From a virus, in IMG/VR virus record IMGVR_UViG_3300010354_000575, positions 1 through 25,605 of that record: a stretch of 25,605 bases of DNA. One strand, written 5' to 3'. A program made the translations under genes and the position numbers. A model generated the notes under the pieces. The model had not been told where the DNA came from. It saw nothing but the letters and a program-made list of their open reading frames with translations, and ran no database searches. Positions 1-10,100 of this stretch are shown in pieces. The first letter of the stretch is position 1. Each line of letters begins with the position of its first letter.

Positions 1-33
1 TCCGTGGCTGGCTCGATCCAAGCCAAGGCCTGA
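1..33 (+). CDS. C-terminal end of upstream gene, probably major capsid protein (partial)
   Basis: The first reading frame of the window is open from base 1 and ends at TGA 31-33, giving the tail SVAGSIQAKA. Nothing in ten residues identifies a family. In T7-like phages the gene directly upstream of tail tube A is the major capsid protein, with a terminator between them, and a terminator-like hairpin follows here. The capsid call is therefore purely positional. Confidence 0.45.
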   Translation, partial: SVAGSIQAKA

Positions 34-38
34 TAACG

Positions 39-67
39 GCCCCTGGGACCTTCGGGTCCCTCGGGGC
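39..67 (+). terminator. UUCG-capped hairpin between capsid and tail genes (Tphi-like)
   Basis: Bases 39-43 (GCCCC) pair with 63-67 (GGGGC), and 45-50 (GGGACC) pair with 55-60 (GGTCCC) around a TTCG tetraloop at 51-54. Only a small internal mismatch interrupts the stem. There is no strong T run after it. The position matches T7 Tphi, between genes 10 and 11, so an attenuating terminator or RNA-processing hairpin is the likely role. Confidence 0.6.
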
Positions 68-87
68 ATACCATTCCCTAGAAATAA

Positions 88-693
88 ATGGCAAAGCTTA
101 CTAAGTTAGCAGCTATTAACATCGTCCTTTCTAATGTAGGCCAATCACCAGTCACGAATATCGACGCCAGTAACCCAGCAATTAAGCTGGCGGAAAGCAT
201 TCTCGATGAAGTGACAAATGCTCTACAGACTGAGCAGTGGCATTTCAATACCGAACAGGACTATCCGTTTGTTCCTGATGTTACCGGTCAAATCGTAGTT
301 CCCTCGAATCTTCTGGCTCTTGACCTTGTGCCTTGGGATGAGCGTGACATTGTCATCCGAGGTGGCAAGCTCTACGACAAGAAGAATCACACTTATACCT
401 TCTCAGACACGCTCTATCTGGATGTAGTTTGGTCGTTTGATTACATGGACCTGCCTGAGGTGTTCAAGCAGTATGTAGCCATTCGAGCCGCCAACTTGTT
501 TGCTGGTCGTGCTGTTGGTTCGACCGAAGTTGTCAAATACTCGGAGCGTGAAGAGAGCATTGCTAGAGCTGCTTGTCTTGAGTATGAAACTCGTCAAGCT
601 GACTACAACATCTTCAGTGACGTTGCAGGTGATACCAGTGTGATTCATTTCCGCCCATATGACGCCGTAACTCGTCCACGTAGAAACATCTAA
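88..693 (+). CDS. Tail tubular protein A (T7 gp11-like)
   Basis: This 201-residue protein is close to the 196 residues of T7 gp11. Gp11-type proteins form the adaptor ring between the portal and the nozzle of the short tail. The N-terminus (AAINIVLSNVGQSPV, then a helix with SILDEVTNALQTEQWHFN) is typical of this family, with W51 in a conserved-looking helix end and a mixed beta domain after it. It sits just after the presumed capsid terminator and two bases before the nozzle gene, which supports a shared late transcript. The ATG at 88 is preceded by CTAGAAATAA, so the ribosome-binding site is weak. Identity is secure from sequence flavour and gene order together. Confidence 0.9.
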   Translation: MAKLTKLAAINIVLSNVGQSPVTNIDASNPAIKLAESILDEVTNALQTEQWHFNTEQDYPFVPDVTGQIVVPSNLLALDLVPWDERDIVIRGGKLYDKKNHTYTFSDTLYLDVVWSFDYMDLPEVFKQYVAIRAANLFAGRAVGSTEVVKYSEREESIARAACLEYETRQADYNIFSDVAGDTSVIHFRPYDAVTRPRRNI

Positions 694-695
694 CA

Positions 696-3428
696 ATGGC
701 AGCAGTTTCTCAATCAATCCCCAATTTGCTTGGTGGTGTAAGTCAACAACCAGATCCCATCAAACTGCCGGGTCAAGTAAGAGAAGCTGTCAATGCTTTT
801 CTTGATCCGACATTTGGTTGTAAGAAAAGACCTGCCACTGAGTTTATTGCAAAGCTGGCGTCGAATATCCCAGCCACGGCCAAGTGGTTTCCAGTATTCC
901 GCGATGTCACAGAGAAGTACATCGTCTGCATCTACCGCAACCCAAGTCTGGTTGTTCGTGTGTGGGATGCAACTACTGGAGTAGAGAAGACCGTCACACT
1001 TAAGCCAGGTGCTGATGCATACCTGTCTTTTACTGATCCAGATAGCCTTACCTATCTCCCACTGGCTGACTACACCCTGATCGCAAACAAAGAACGTGCG
1101 ATCACGATGAACGAGGTTGATACCACCGCCAAGCCTGAAGAGGCTCTGGTGATCATCAACTCCGTTGCTTACAACACTACTTATAGCGTTGACCTGTCCA
1201 AGGATGGCGCTGGTGGTTCTCCTGTAAAGGTCTATTCAGCTTCAAAGCTGGAAGTCACCCCAGGCTCCTATGAGGTTGCTGATGGTGGTGTTTGTACGCA
1301 GAACTCTGCCCAGGACCATTCGGTTACCTCCGGCGCTAAGACTGGCCTCCAATTCAGGATCGTCAATCAATGTGCTGCTTACCTTGATACAGCAGCCAAT
1401 GCTTACAGATCCCGCTACACCGTTAGCGTCATCCTGAAGAACGGTGGTGTTGGTTGGCGTGTTGGAGATGAGGTTCAGGTAACCCAGGCGGGTAAGACCT
1501 TTACTGTGCGGGTGTCCGAAGAGACATTCGTCTACACCTACGCGAGTGATGGCACAGCAACCTATACCACCCCTAGTGATGCCACCTCTGGCACTCTGAC
1601 AGTCACCACCATTGTGACTAACCTTCAGAATGCCATTAATGCCATCACTGGTTATTCTGCTTCCTATGTCGGCAATGTTCTGAGGATTAAGCGTACCGAT
1701 ACACGTCGCTTCAACCTCTCTGTTCGTGGCGGTATCACGAACAATGCCATGGTCGGCATCAAAAATACTGCTAATGATTTTGCTTTACTGCCTGAGCAGT
1801 GCTTTCCTGATTTTACTGTTCTGGTAAAGAACACGGATAACACTGACTCTGACGATTACTACGTCAAGTTCACGCCTGACGTTGAGGGTGTTCCTGGTTT
1901 GGGCTCGTGGGAGGAAACTGTTGCTCCCAACATCACCACAAACCTAAACCCCTCGACCATGCCTCACGCATTGGTACGACTGGCTAACGGTAATTTTGAA
2001 CTTCAACCACTTGATTCCAGCAGCGCCTTTGGTGGATGGGCTGGACGAGAGGTTGGTGATGAAAAGACCAACCCTGAGCCCAGCTTTGTTGGGAACTCAA
2101 TCTCCAGCATGTTCTTCTATGCGAACCGACTTGGGTTCCTCAGCGAAGATGCTGTAATTATGAGTCAGCCTGGCGATTACTTCAACTTCTTTGTCCAGTC
2201 TGCATTGACTGTTAGTGATGCTGATCCTATTGACCTGACTGCTGCCTCGACTCAGCCTGCCATCCTTCGACATGCCATTGGCACCTCTAAGGGTCTGCTG
2301 TTGTTTGCCGAGAATGCTCAGTTCCTGATCTCCACTACTGAAGTTGCTTTCGGACCAAGCACCGTCAAGCTGACAGAGATTGCTAACTACAACTATCGCA
2401 GTAACGCCCTCCCCATCAATACGGGTGTGAGTGTGATGTTTGCAACGGAAGCCGATACCTATTCCAAGGTGTTTGAGATGGCTGTTGACTCTGTCGACAA
2501 CCGCCCTCAGGTGGCAGAGAACACCAGGATCATCCCTGAGTACATCCCCCCAGGCTTGTCCTGGTCAGCCAATAGCCCCAACAATAGCTTGGTGCTGTTT
2601 GGTGATGGCTCAAAGAATGTGTATAACTTTAAGTTCTACAATAACGGTAATGAGCGCCAGATTGCTGGTTGGGGCAAGTGGCAGTTCCCCGCGAACGTGG
2701 TTCTGTTTGGCTGCAACAACGACACCAATTACCTCGTTCAATATGACGGGACCAACCATTGCCTAACCAGCATGGAGTTAATTGATGATCCAGATACTGC
2801 TCCTGTTCAGACAGCTTTCTCAAAGTTTGTTCCTAGGCTGGATAACCTTGTCTATAAGGCTGATGCAACCATTGTCAGTGGCACCTCTCAGGACAAGGTC
2901 TACTTCCCAGCAGGTGCTTTTGTCACTGGCTACCAGCCTGTGTTCATGGCTTCTAGCGGGGTAGAGGCCGGTACGTTCTTGCGTCTTTCTATTAACACCG
3001 ATGCTACTGGCAAGTACATCCTCGTTGATAAAGCATTAACTGCCGTCAATTTTGCCATTGGCCTGGAGTATCGACTGCGACTAGATCTGCCTGCGTTCTA
3101 TGTAACTCAGCAGAATCGCGCTGACCGTATCGATAACCCAATCGTCGAGACGTTGTATTTAGATCTTTACTATTCAGGTCGTTATCAGCTTGTCGTTAAG
3201 CGATCTGGTTACGACGACTTTACCTTTGATATTGATGTTGCTCGTGCAGACCTTTATGGGGCTAACTCAGTTCCCATTGCAGAGGTCTTTACTCAGCAAT
3301 GTCCGATCTACTGCCAAGGCAAGGATGCATTGGTCTCTGTCTATGCAGATGATCCTGTGCCTGCCGCTCTAACCAGCTATGGCTGGCAGGGTCATTACAA
3401 CAAGCGTGGTATTGCTGCTCTTCGTTAA
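696..3428 (+). CDS. Tail tubular protein B, nozzle (T7 gp12-like)
   Basis: This 910-residue protein is longer than T7 gp12 (about 794). The family forms the hexameric tail nozzle, a beta-propeller assembly to which the fibres attach. The N-terminus SQSIPNLLGGVSQQPDPIKLPGQ is the diagnostic start of the family (asparagine-leucine-GGVSQQ). Other gp12-like stretches are the FYANRLGFLSED segment near residue 475 and the repeated propeller-like strands up to about residue 700. The extra length lies mainly in beta-rich inserts around residues 190-360. The gene starts two bases after the gp11 stop, and its stop overlaps the next start by one base (TAATG), so translation is probably coupled. Confidence 0.93.
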   Translation: MAAVSQSIPNLLGGVSQQPDPIKLPGQVREAVNAFLDPTFGCKKRPATEFIAKLASNIPATAKWFPVFRDVTEKYIVCIYRNPSLVVRVWDATTGVEKTVTLKPGADAYLSFTDPDSLTYLPLADYTLIANKERAITMNEVDTTAKPEEALVIINSVAYNTTYSVDLSKDGAGGSPVKVYSASKLEVTPGSYEVADGGVCTQNSAQDHSVTSGAKTGLQFRIVNQCAAYLDTAANAYRSRYTVSVILKNGGVGWRVGDEVQVTQAGKTFTVRVSEETFVYTYASDGTATYTTPSDATSGTLTVTTIVTNLQNAINAITGYSASYVGNVLRIKRTDTRRFNLSVRGGITNNAMVGIKNTANDFALLPEQCFPDFTVLVKNTDNTDSDDYYVKFTPDVEGVPGLGSWEETVAPNITTNLNPSTMPHALVRLANGNFELQPLDSSSAFGGWAGREVGDEKTNPEPSFVGNSISSMFFYANRLGFLSEDAVIMSQPGDYFNFFVQSALTVSDADPIDLTAASTQPAILRHAIGTSKGLLLFAENAQFLISTTEVAFGPSTVKLTEIANYNYRSNALPINTGVSVMFATEADTYSKVFEMAVDSVDNRPQVAENTRIIPEYIPPGLSWSANSPNNSLVLFGDGSKNVYNFKFYNNGNERQIAGWGKWQFPANVVLFGCNNDTNYLVQYDGTNHCLTSMELIDDPDTAPVQTAFSKFVPRLDNLVYKADATIVSGTSQDKVYFPAGAFVTGYQPVFMASSGVEAGTFLRLSINTDATGKYILVDKALTAVNFAIGLEYRLRLDLPAFYVTQQNRADRIDNPIVETLYLDLYYSGRYQLVVKRSGYDDFTFDIDVARADLYGANSVPIAEVFTQQCPIYCQGKDALVSVYADDPVPAALTSYGWQGHYNKRGIAALR

Positions 3429-3886
3429 TGAATGCTTTTTACCGCAAAGCCACCTTTGCCGATGCATTGCAAGTTGGTTTAAACCTACGAGAAGAAGACA
3501 GGCGTGAGATCGAAGGTCTTGGTCATTCACCTTTAATCCTCCCTGCTTGCGTTCAGACCAGTCGGGAGTCCGTAGCCTTCTTTGATGAAGATGGATCTAT
3601 TGCAGGGGTTGGTGGCATCTCGCCAGACCCCTCTAATAGCGCCTGTGGCATCGTTTGGCTTCTATGTACGCCTGTCATACATAACAAACCCCAGACCTTT
3701 GTTAGAGGGGCTCGTAGGTGGCTCTCAGAGCACGAACAGAACTACAAGCTTCTATGGAACCTGGCAGACGCAAGGAACCACTATCACCACAAGCTACTAA
3801 GGATGCTCGGCTTTAAGGCTCTGAGAGTAGTTAATACTAGACCATATTTTCTTCCATACTTGGAGATAGTCAAACTATGTGCTTAG
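3428..3886 (+). CDS. Internal virion protein, T7 gp13-like, GNAT-like fold
   Basis: This 152-residue protein lies between the nozzle and the gp14-like gene, where T7 has gene 13 (138 residues). The sequence resembles an acetyltransferase fold: RKATFADALQVGLNLREEDRREI at the start, a central strand pair (VAFFDEDGSIAGVGGI), and a late helix-strand pair (HHKLLRMLGFKALRVV) like the closing GNAT helix. T7 gp13 is a minor virion component needed for assembly or infectivity. Acetyl transfer has not been shown for it, to my knowledge. The start overlaps the previous stop by one base and the end overlaps the next gene by ten bases. Confidence 0.8.
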   Translation: MNAFYRKATFADALQVGLNLREEDRREIEGLGHSPLILPACVQTSRESVAFFDEDGSIAGVGGISPDPSNSACGIVWLLCTPVIHNKPQTFVRGARRWLSEHEQNYKLLWNLADARNHYHHKLLRMLGFKALRVVNTRPYFLPYLEIVKLCA

Positions 3887-4599
3887 CAGCAATCGGTATT
3901 GCAGCTGGTGCTGCCTCAGGCACTGGTGCTGCTGCTTCCTTGGGTGCTGCGATTGTTGGTTCTGTTATCTCAGCTGCTAGTACAGCTGCAGGCATCTACC
4001 AACAGCAGCAACAAATGCAGTATCAGACTGCAATGAATCAATATCAGGCTGACGTTAATTACCAACAGCAAAACATTGCTTTTCAGAACCAGCAACGTCA
4101 GGCCTATTTTGATAAGCAGCAGCAAGTCACCAAACACATTGGTGATGTCCAGGCTCAGCAGGCTTCAATGCTTGCGTACCAGCGCAACATTTACAACAAC
4201 AACGAAGCTGCCAACAAGGTCTACGTGTCCGAGCAGCAGAAGATGCTTGAGGCAAAGCAAAAGGCAGCGTTTAAGTCCGTTGATATTTACGCCAAACAGA
4301 TCGGTTCTATGGGCAAGGTCCTGAGTTCCGGTGCCGTTGGTAAGTCCGTTGGTCTTCTGGCTATGGACTCAGAGCGGGCAGCTGGTCGCGCTATGGCTGA
4401 GCAGAACGCAAGCATCCGTAGTGCTGGTGACTCTATGACCATTGGCATGGCCGCTGCACAGAACCAAAGCGAATCTGCTAACAACCAGGCTCTCTCTCGC
4501 GTCTCTGCACCTATCCAGGCTCCACAGTTTGCACCCTATGCAACTGGTATTGGTCAGAACCTTGGTCTTGGCATCCCCTCTTATAACTGGGCAGCATAA
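3877..4599 (+). CDS. Internal virion protein, T7 gp14-like core protein
   Basis: This 240-residue protein is in the T7 gene 14 position (T7 gp14 is 196). Residues 1-40 are rich in alanine and glycine and hydrophobic enough to insert in a membrane. Residues 41-90 are glutamine-rich (QQQQQMQYQ) and likely a long helix, followed by a lysine- and alanine-rich helix and a small-residue C-terminus ending NLGLGIPSYNWAA. T7 gp14 is ejected first and forms the outer-membrane part of the ejection channel; the same role is inferred here. The start lies inside the previous gene, and the stop forms TAATG with the next start. Confidence 0.85.
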   Translation: MCLAAIGIAAGAASGTGAAASLGAAIVGSVISAASTAAGIYQQQQQMQYQTAMNQYQADVNYQQQNIAFQNQQRQAYFDKQQQVTKHIGDVQAQQASMLAYQRNIYNNNEAANKVYVSEQQKMLEAKQKAAFKSVDIYAKQIGSMGKVLSSGAVGKSVGLLAMDSERAAGRAMAEQNASIRSAGDSMTIGMAAAQNQSESANNQALSRVSAPIQAPQFAPYATGIGQNLGLGIPSYNWAA

Positions 4600-7139
4600 T
4601 GGCTAGGATCTACGAACAACAAAACTATGGCGATCTCTTCGAGAGTCATGCCAGATCCCGTGAGTTTAACCCTGTAGCTGCATACGACCCGTCCAATCAG
4701 ATCCAAGAAAGGACACGTCAAAAGCTACAAGACATTCAGATGTTGGCTCGTGGCGCACAGCGTCAGTACGAGCTGGATCAGATGTATGTCCAGGCAGAGA
4801 GTGCTAATCGGAGCAGGAACATTACCCTCCAGAGCTCCCAGTCTACGAGCACTACTCAGACCATGAACTCTTTGATGCAGCTCTCAGGGCTAGCAGCAAA
4901 GACCTATGGGACTGTTAACGAGGCTGCAGCAACTTATAAAGCCGAAGTTCTTGAACTTGAAGGTGTTGGACTGGGCTTGGATCCTAACATCCAGCTTACT
5001 CCTGAACAGCAACAGCAAGAAGCTGAGAAGCAAACTGCTATCAAAGCTGATTCTAAGGGGACCACTGAGGTTGCTACAGAGCTCACCAAGGCTGGTGGAC
5101 TTGAGAACCAGGGCGTCGCTCATGCTCTTCAGCAGACCACTGTCTATCAGTCCCTGAAAGGCGCTGAGAACAACACCTTTGCGGCTATCGCTGCTTACCC
5201 GGCTTTCCTTACTGAGTTTCGGAATGCTACCCCTGCGGACAAGCTTCCCAAGACACCTGCAGAGACTCAGGCTTATCTACTTGAAGCCAACCGTCTGTTC
5301 TTCCGACAGACCGGGATGTATGGCGCTTCCCATGCTGACAAGCTTCGCCTGGCCCGCTCGATGGCTGGTACAGGGCAGAACTTTATTCTTCAACAGGTCA
5401 CTCAGACCATCAAGTTTGAGAAGGACGAAAACCTTGCCGATGCTAAGGCTTTTGTCTCTACCCTTGTTGATGCTCACGGGACTGAGCAGGGAGTAAGTGT
5501 CCAGGAAATCTGGGATAAAGGATCAGCTCGCTACCTTCAAGGGAACGTTGGCTACAACGATAATCCCAGAGGCGGTAATCGTGCTGCTCTGGAAGACATG
5601 CTCCAGAATGCTGTCGACCAAGGTAACTCTGCTTTTATTGAGCAACTTGCTAATGTTGAGAAAGTTCCAGGAAACAAAGGAACCCGTCTTGGCAAGGAGT
5701 ACGACGATGTCTTTGATAAGTATCGCCGGCAGCTTCGTCAGCAGAAGATTCAGGACTACAACCTGAGAGAGGCTGAAGAGAAGGTCCAGGTTGGTGAGGT
5801 TATCCGTGACTACATGGAAAACCCAACTGTCCCTGGAGCTCGACGTAAGGCCATTGAATCCTTGTTTGCTATTGGCACTGACGCTGCTATCAAGGAAGCA
5901 CAAAGTCTTCTTGAGAAGGGTTTCAATTACGACCCCACCAAGGCCCTAGAGCTTGAGGACATTCGCTCCAGAGGTGGAACTATTGATCAGGGTCAGCTTG
6001 ACTCCATGATGAAGCAGGGAGTCATCTCTCCTGATGAGTACAAGCGTTATACCAAACGTGGTCCCGCAGCTGAAGCCGATAAAGAGGTTAGTAAATTCCT
6101 CAATAGCTTAAGTGCTAGCTACAAGGCAGCCATGCAGGGTAATGCACCATCTACGGCGCTTACCCAAGACCTCAAACTTCAACTCATTTCACGTCACCAA
6201 CTCTTCATGGATGAGTTGAAGCAATCGGTGATGATGGAGATTGCTGTTAATCCCAACCTGGCCAATGACAAGGCAGCCCTTTCCAAGTTGGTAGAGCAAA
6301 AGTCTGCTGTGCTCATCAAACAGCCTCAGTATCAGCTCAAGCCCGATCCCAGGGCAGGCTGGCACTTCTCTGGTGACTTGAATCCCACCAGGAACTTGAT
6401 TAAGGCCAATCGTGGTGGCTACTACGACTTCTCTTCTTTGCCTGCTGAAAAACTCTTTGGCCCTAAGATTTCGATTCCACTAGGACAAGTTAAGGTAGGT
6501 AGAGACCGCTTCATTAGTTATGAAGCTCTGAAGTCCGATGTGCGTGCTGTCCTTGCTGGACGTGATGCCTCGAACAACACCCGTTTGATTGCCAAGAAGT
6601 TTGGGCTGAGCTCCCAAGCCTTTGTTGATCAGCAGCTTAAGGCTTATGGCCTCCCTGGCATTGCTGCGCTTAAGGAGTCTCCCGATGGGCAGGCTCTGAT
6701 GCCTGGTGGTGATGGTGATGTGCGGGACGCTTCCCACGGCATGCGCCTTCTACGTGCTGTTGGCTTTCCTAAGAAGTCTGCTGCCTACCTTGCTGGCAAC
6801 ATCCAACAGGAAAGCGGTTTTACCGGCCGTCGTGAATGGTATAGCCCTATGGACGATGGATCTGGCCGCAATGGTGGTCTGATCTCTTGGAACCAAGGAC
6901 GCATTAGAAACATTGAACGCTACTTCGGTAGAAACATCAAATCCATCACTGAGATTGAACAGCTTCAGTACATGGTGATGGAAATGAAGCGGTCCTACAA
7001 AGCTGCTTACCGAGTCTTTATGAACCCTAACTCGTCAGAGAACGATCTGAGGCGAGCCTCTTATCACTACTGGGGTTACGGCCATGAGGGCGCTCGGTAT
7101 GCATATGCAAAAAGTCTCGAGAAATACGGACGTATCTAA
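4599..7139 (+). CDS. Internal virion protein, gp15-position core protein with C-terminal phage tail lysozyme domain
   Basis: This 846-residue protein holds the T7 gene 15 position (T7 gp15 is 747). Residues 1-690 are mostly helical with long charged stretches (for example DYNLREAEEKVQVGEVIRDY near 395), as expected for the ejected core tube. From about residue 706 the sequence changes to a globular domain: MRLLRAVGFPKKSAAYLAGN, then IQQESGF with E738 as probable catalytic acid, then GGLISWNQGRI, which fits the GL-x-x-W signature of phage tail lysozymes. It ends in a helical bundle. A peptidoglycan-cutting role during DNA ejection is inferred. T7 has this activity in gp16, as an unrelated transglycosylase. 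The core-protein call rests on position. Confidence 0.85.
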   Translation: MARIYEQQNYGDLFESHARSREFNPVAAYDPSNQIQERTRQKLQDIQMLARGAQRQYELDQMYVQAESANRSRNITLQSSQSTSTTQTMNSLMQLSGLAAKTYGTVNEAAATYKAEVLELEGVGLGLDPNIQLTPEQQQQEAEKQTAIKADSKGTTEVATELTKAGGLENQGVAHALQQTTVYQSLKGAENNTFAAIAAYPAFLTEFRNATPADKLPKTPAETQAYLLEANRLFFRQTGMYGASHADKLRLARSMAGTGQNFILQQVTQTIKFEKDENLADAKAFVSTLVDAHGTEQGVSVQEIWDKGSARYLQGNVGYNDNPRGGNRAALEDMLQNAVDQGNSAFIEQLANVEKVPGNKGTRLGKEYDDVFDKYRRQLRQQKIQDYNLREAEEKVQVGEVIRDYMENPTVPGARRKAIESLFAIGTDAAIKEAQSLLEKGFNYDPTKALELEDIRSRGGTIDQGQLDSMMKQGVISPDEYKRYTKRGPAAEADKEVSKFLNSLSASYKAAMQGNAPSTALTQDLKLQLISRHQLFMDELKQSVMMEIAVNPNLANDKAALSKLVEQKSAVLIKQPQYQLKPDPRAGWHFSGDLNPTRNLIKANRGGYYDFSSLPAEKLFGPKISIPLGQVKVGRDRFISYEALKSDVRAVLAGRDASNNTRLIAKKFGLSSQAFVDQQLKAYGLPGIAALKESPDGQALMPGGDGDVRDASHGMRLLRAVGFPKKSAAYLAGNIQQESGFTGRREWYSPMDDGSGRNGGLISWNQGRIRNIERYFGRNIKSITEIEQLQYMVMEMKRSYKAAYRVFMNPNSSENDLRRASYHYWGYGHEGARYAYAKSLEKYGRI

Positions 7140-7143
7140 TCAC

Positions 7144-7174
7144 CCCGAGGTTGCGACTTCGGGATCTTTCTTTT
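7144..7174 (+). terminator. Rho-independent-like terminator between gp15- and gp16-like genes
   Basis: Bases 7144-7150 (CCCGAGG) pair with 7157-7163 (CTTCGGG) through seven pairs including one G-T, with a six-base loop. The run ATCTTTCTTTT follows at 7164-7174. The only gap in the core-protein operon (40 bases) holds this element, so it may lower expression of the huge downstream gene. The short stem suggests partial read-through. Confidence 0.55.
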
Positions 7175-7179
7175 GAGAA

Positions 7180-10100
7180 ATGCCCGATTACATTGATCAG
7201 TTATTTGACGCTAATAAACCTCAGCAAACACCTGGCCTTAGTGGGGCCAATCTTGAGGATGCGTTAACCAAGGACAACGAACAAGCAGTTGTAGCTCAGC
7301 AACCACAGCAAACTCAAACTGCTCAGTCTCCTGTTGCTCCAAGGCAACAACGACAGACTGTTAATGGTCTCTTTGGCTACAACCCTAACACTGGCCTGGA
7401 CTCCGTTGGCAAGTTCCTAGAGCAAAATGTACTTATTCCTGGGGCTGATCTAATTGACAACCTTCAGGGTGACAAGAAGACCCCTGATCAGATCGCTAAG
7501 GAACGGCAGCAGCAACGACTTAAGGCTCAGCAGAAGACTCAGGCCACAAACAAGGCCCTCACCGAGGCTCAGCCAGAGCCAGTCCGTGCTGTACGTGGTG
7601 CCATTCGTGGTGCTGCTGAGAGCACGCTGAACACAGCTGAGCTTGTTGGAGACGCTCTACAAACCCTCAATCCATTCCGTCAGTTCCCAACCATTGGTGG
7701 CCCTGCTACGCAGATCGCCGATAAGGACAACATTTTCTCGAATAAGTATGAGTGGGCCAAGTGGGATCTGGGTCGAGATGAAGTAGGTGCCAAGACTCCG
7801 GTTGGCAAGGTTGCCCAGGACCTCCTTGAGTTTGTTCTTCTTGCTGCCCCCACTGGAGGATTTGGTGCTCTTCGAGGTATTGGACCCAAGCTTGCATCTG
7901 CACCTGGAGTACTTGGAAAGACCGGTGTTCTGCTGAAGTCTGCCGGCTATGGAGCTGTTCGTAATGCTCCAGCTGATCTGGCTATGGCATTGCGGGGTGA
8001 GGGAAACCTCTCCAACACCCTCCGTGAGGCAGGGCTCCCTAATTGGGCGACCCCTCTTGCTATTGACGAGAATGATACAGGTGCAAGTCTTGCGGCGAAG
8101 AGTGTCCTTGAAGGCAACTTAATTGCCCTCCCCTTCAGCTTTGCCGCTGATGGTGTAGAGGCTCTTCTGGCTGGTCGTAGAGCTGTAGCTGCTGCCACCA
8201 AGGCTGGTAAGACCCAAGACGAAGCTGTTGCTGAAGGCATCAATGAGCTACAGGAGACCCTAAAGGACTCCATCCCTAATGCTCAGTCTGGTCATATGAA
8301 TGCCCAGCAATATCTGGATACGGTGAGTTACAACCAAACTCATCACCCATCCAGGAGCTGGCGCATTGAGCCTGTCAGTGAAGAGGTTCTGGCTTCTGGC
8401 CGTCCCGTAACCACGGACAACATCACTGGTGTTCTTGATGGTCAGGGTGGACTGCATGGCATTGTCATTGATCCAGCTGCAACACCTTCAGAGTTTGTCG
8501 ACTTTATAGCAAGGGCTCGTGACGAGGGAGTTACTCATTTCAGCCTTTACACCCCAGGCTCTGTTGTCGGTGGTGAAGTCAGGAACATTCTGAGTATTGC
8601 TAGTTACAGGGAAATTGGTACGTCAGCTCCTGACTACGCACAGCTGCGAGCTAGTGGGTGGGACCCACAAAATGCTATTTCCCCCGAAGAAGCTGCTCTT
8701 AATGGCCCACGCCTTAGCCATTACGTCTTAGACCTTACTGGGGAGCTTCGCCCGTCTAATCAACTTCTTGCTAATGCTGATGAAGCCTATGCGCTTCGCA
8801 ATGCAACTGCTCAGCAGCTTGCCGGCAAAGTACCGGATCTGAATTCCAGCGTCAATGAAATCCGTCGTCTTCCAGCCAACCAGCAGCTCTACTGGTTTGA
8901 CCGCCAACCTATCAGCACTGTTCGACTAACTGATCTTGGCGTTGAAGCGCAGCTTGAAAGAACTAGCCGAGCGTTCAGAACTATCACCTTGCCAAATGGC
9001 ACTGATGTTCGCTTCTCCTTTGTCAAGCAGCCTATTCCCAATGGCTTGCTCACTGACGTTAGAGCTGTTGAAGTCGAATTTAGCGTTTCTGGCGGTGATA
9101 TCGGAGCTTACGGTAAGCGTATCGTTTCTTGGTGGAATCGACTTGTAAGGGATGAGCTTTCCCCAGGTACTGTTGTCACCAACGTACCTGCCTCCAATGC
9201 TTATGGTAGAGGAACTAGCGATGCTCAGCTTCGTCGTGGAGCCATTGATCCTGATGATCGAATCCGTGAGCGCATCTATCGCCGGATGGGATTCAGTAAG
9301 GGATTCCCAGACAATGAGGGTTTCTGGAAGCAGTACGCTGTAGTTCGCTTTGAGCCTACTGGTAGTGGTCGCTTTTTGGAGCCTTTGCGTGTTGAGCTTG
9401 ATCCTAATGAGTATTACCACGGAAGCTTTGCAAACCCTGAGGATCTTTATCGGCAAATCCAGGCTCAACGTAATCCATATGAAGTAGCCAATCAAATCCT
9501 TAGTCAGAGCCCTAACAACACTCCATCTCGTGCTGTTGGCATTGGGCGTTTGTCCCGACAGGCTGCAAGCGGTATTCCTGTTACTTGGGATGATGTAGCT
9601 GCTGTTACTCCAGAGCTATTTACCCCTGGTACTCGTGACGTCAGTCAATTATCGACGGATCTTCAGTCGCTCTTTGACTCTCTTATGGATTCCCCTGGAT
9701 CGAGGTTTATCTACGATCCTGTTACCAGAACCCCAGTTTCCCAGGGATACGCAGTCTTCATAGATGGTGTCGAGCTTTTTGATGACAGTGATGAAGCTAT
9801 TAGTTCTTTCTTTGCTCGTCATTCCGACATCTTCTCTCGTACTGATACCGCCTTGGAGATGGGTATTCGTGATGGCGAGATCTATATCAGGCCTGTGCGT
9901 TTGATCGCTGATGAGCAGGAGGCAATTGCACTTGGCCGTTTATTTGACCAGCCTGAGATCTTCGAAACTCAAGGGCTGCGTCAAATCAATACCTATGGCT
10001 CAGATAATCTTAGGGACACCATGGGGCAGCACCTTGCTTCCACGTATGGCGTTCCTGTTGAGCCGAGGCTTGTTACGCCCACTGAGGCCCTTGCTGATCA

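Noticed and set aside
8926-9495. Reverse ORF of 189 residues within the gp16-like gene
   Set aside because: It is a shadow of the main frame with no recognisable motif and no neighbouring gene on that strand.
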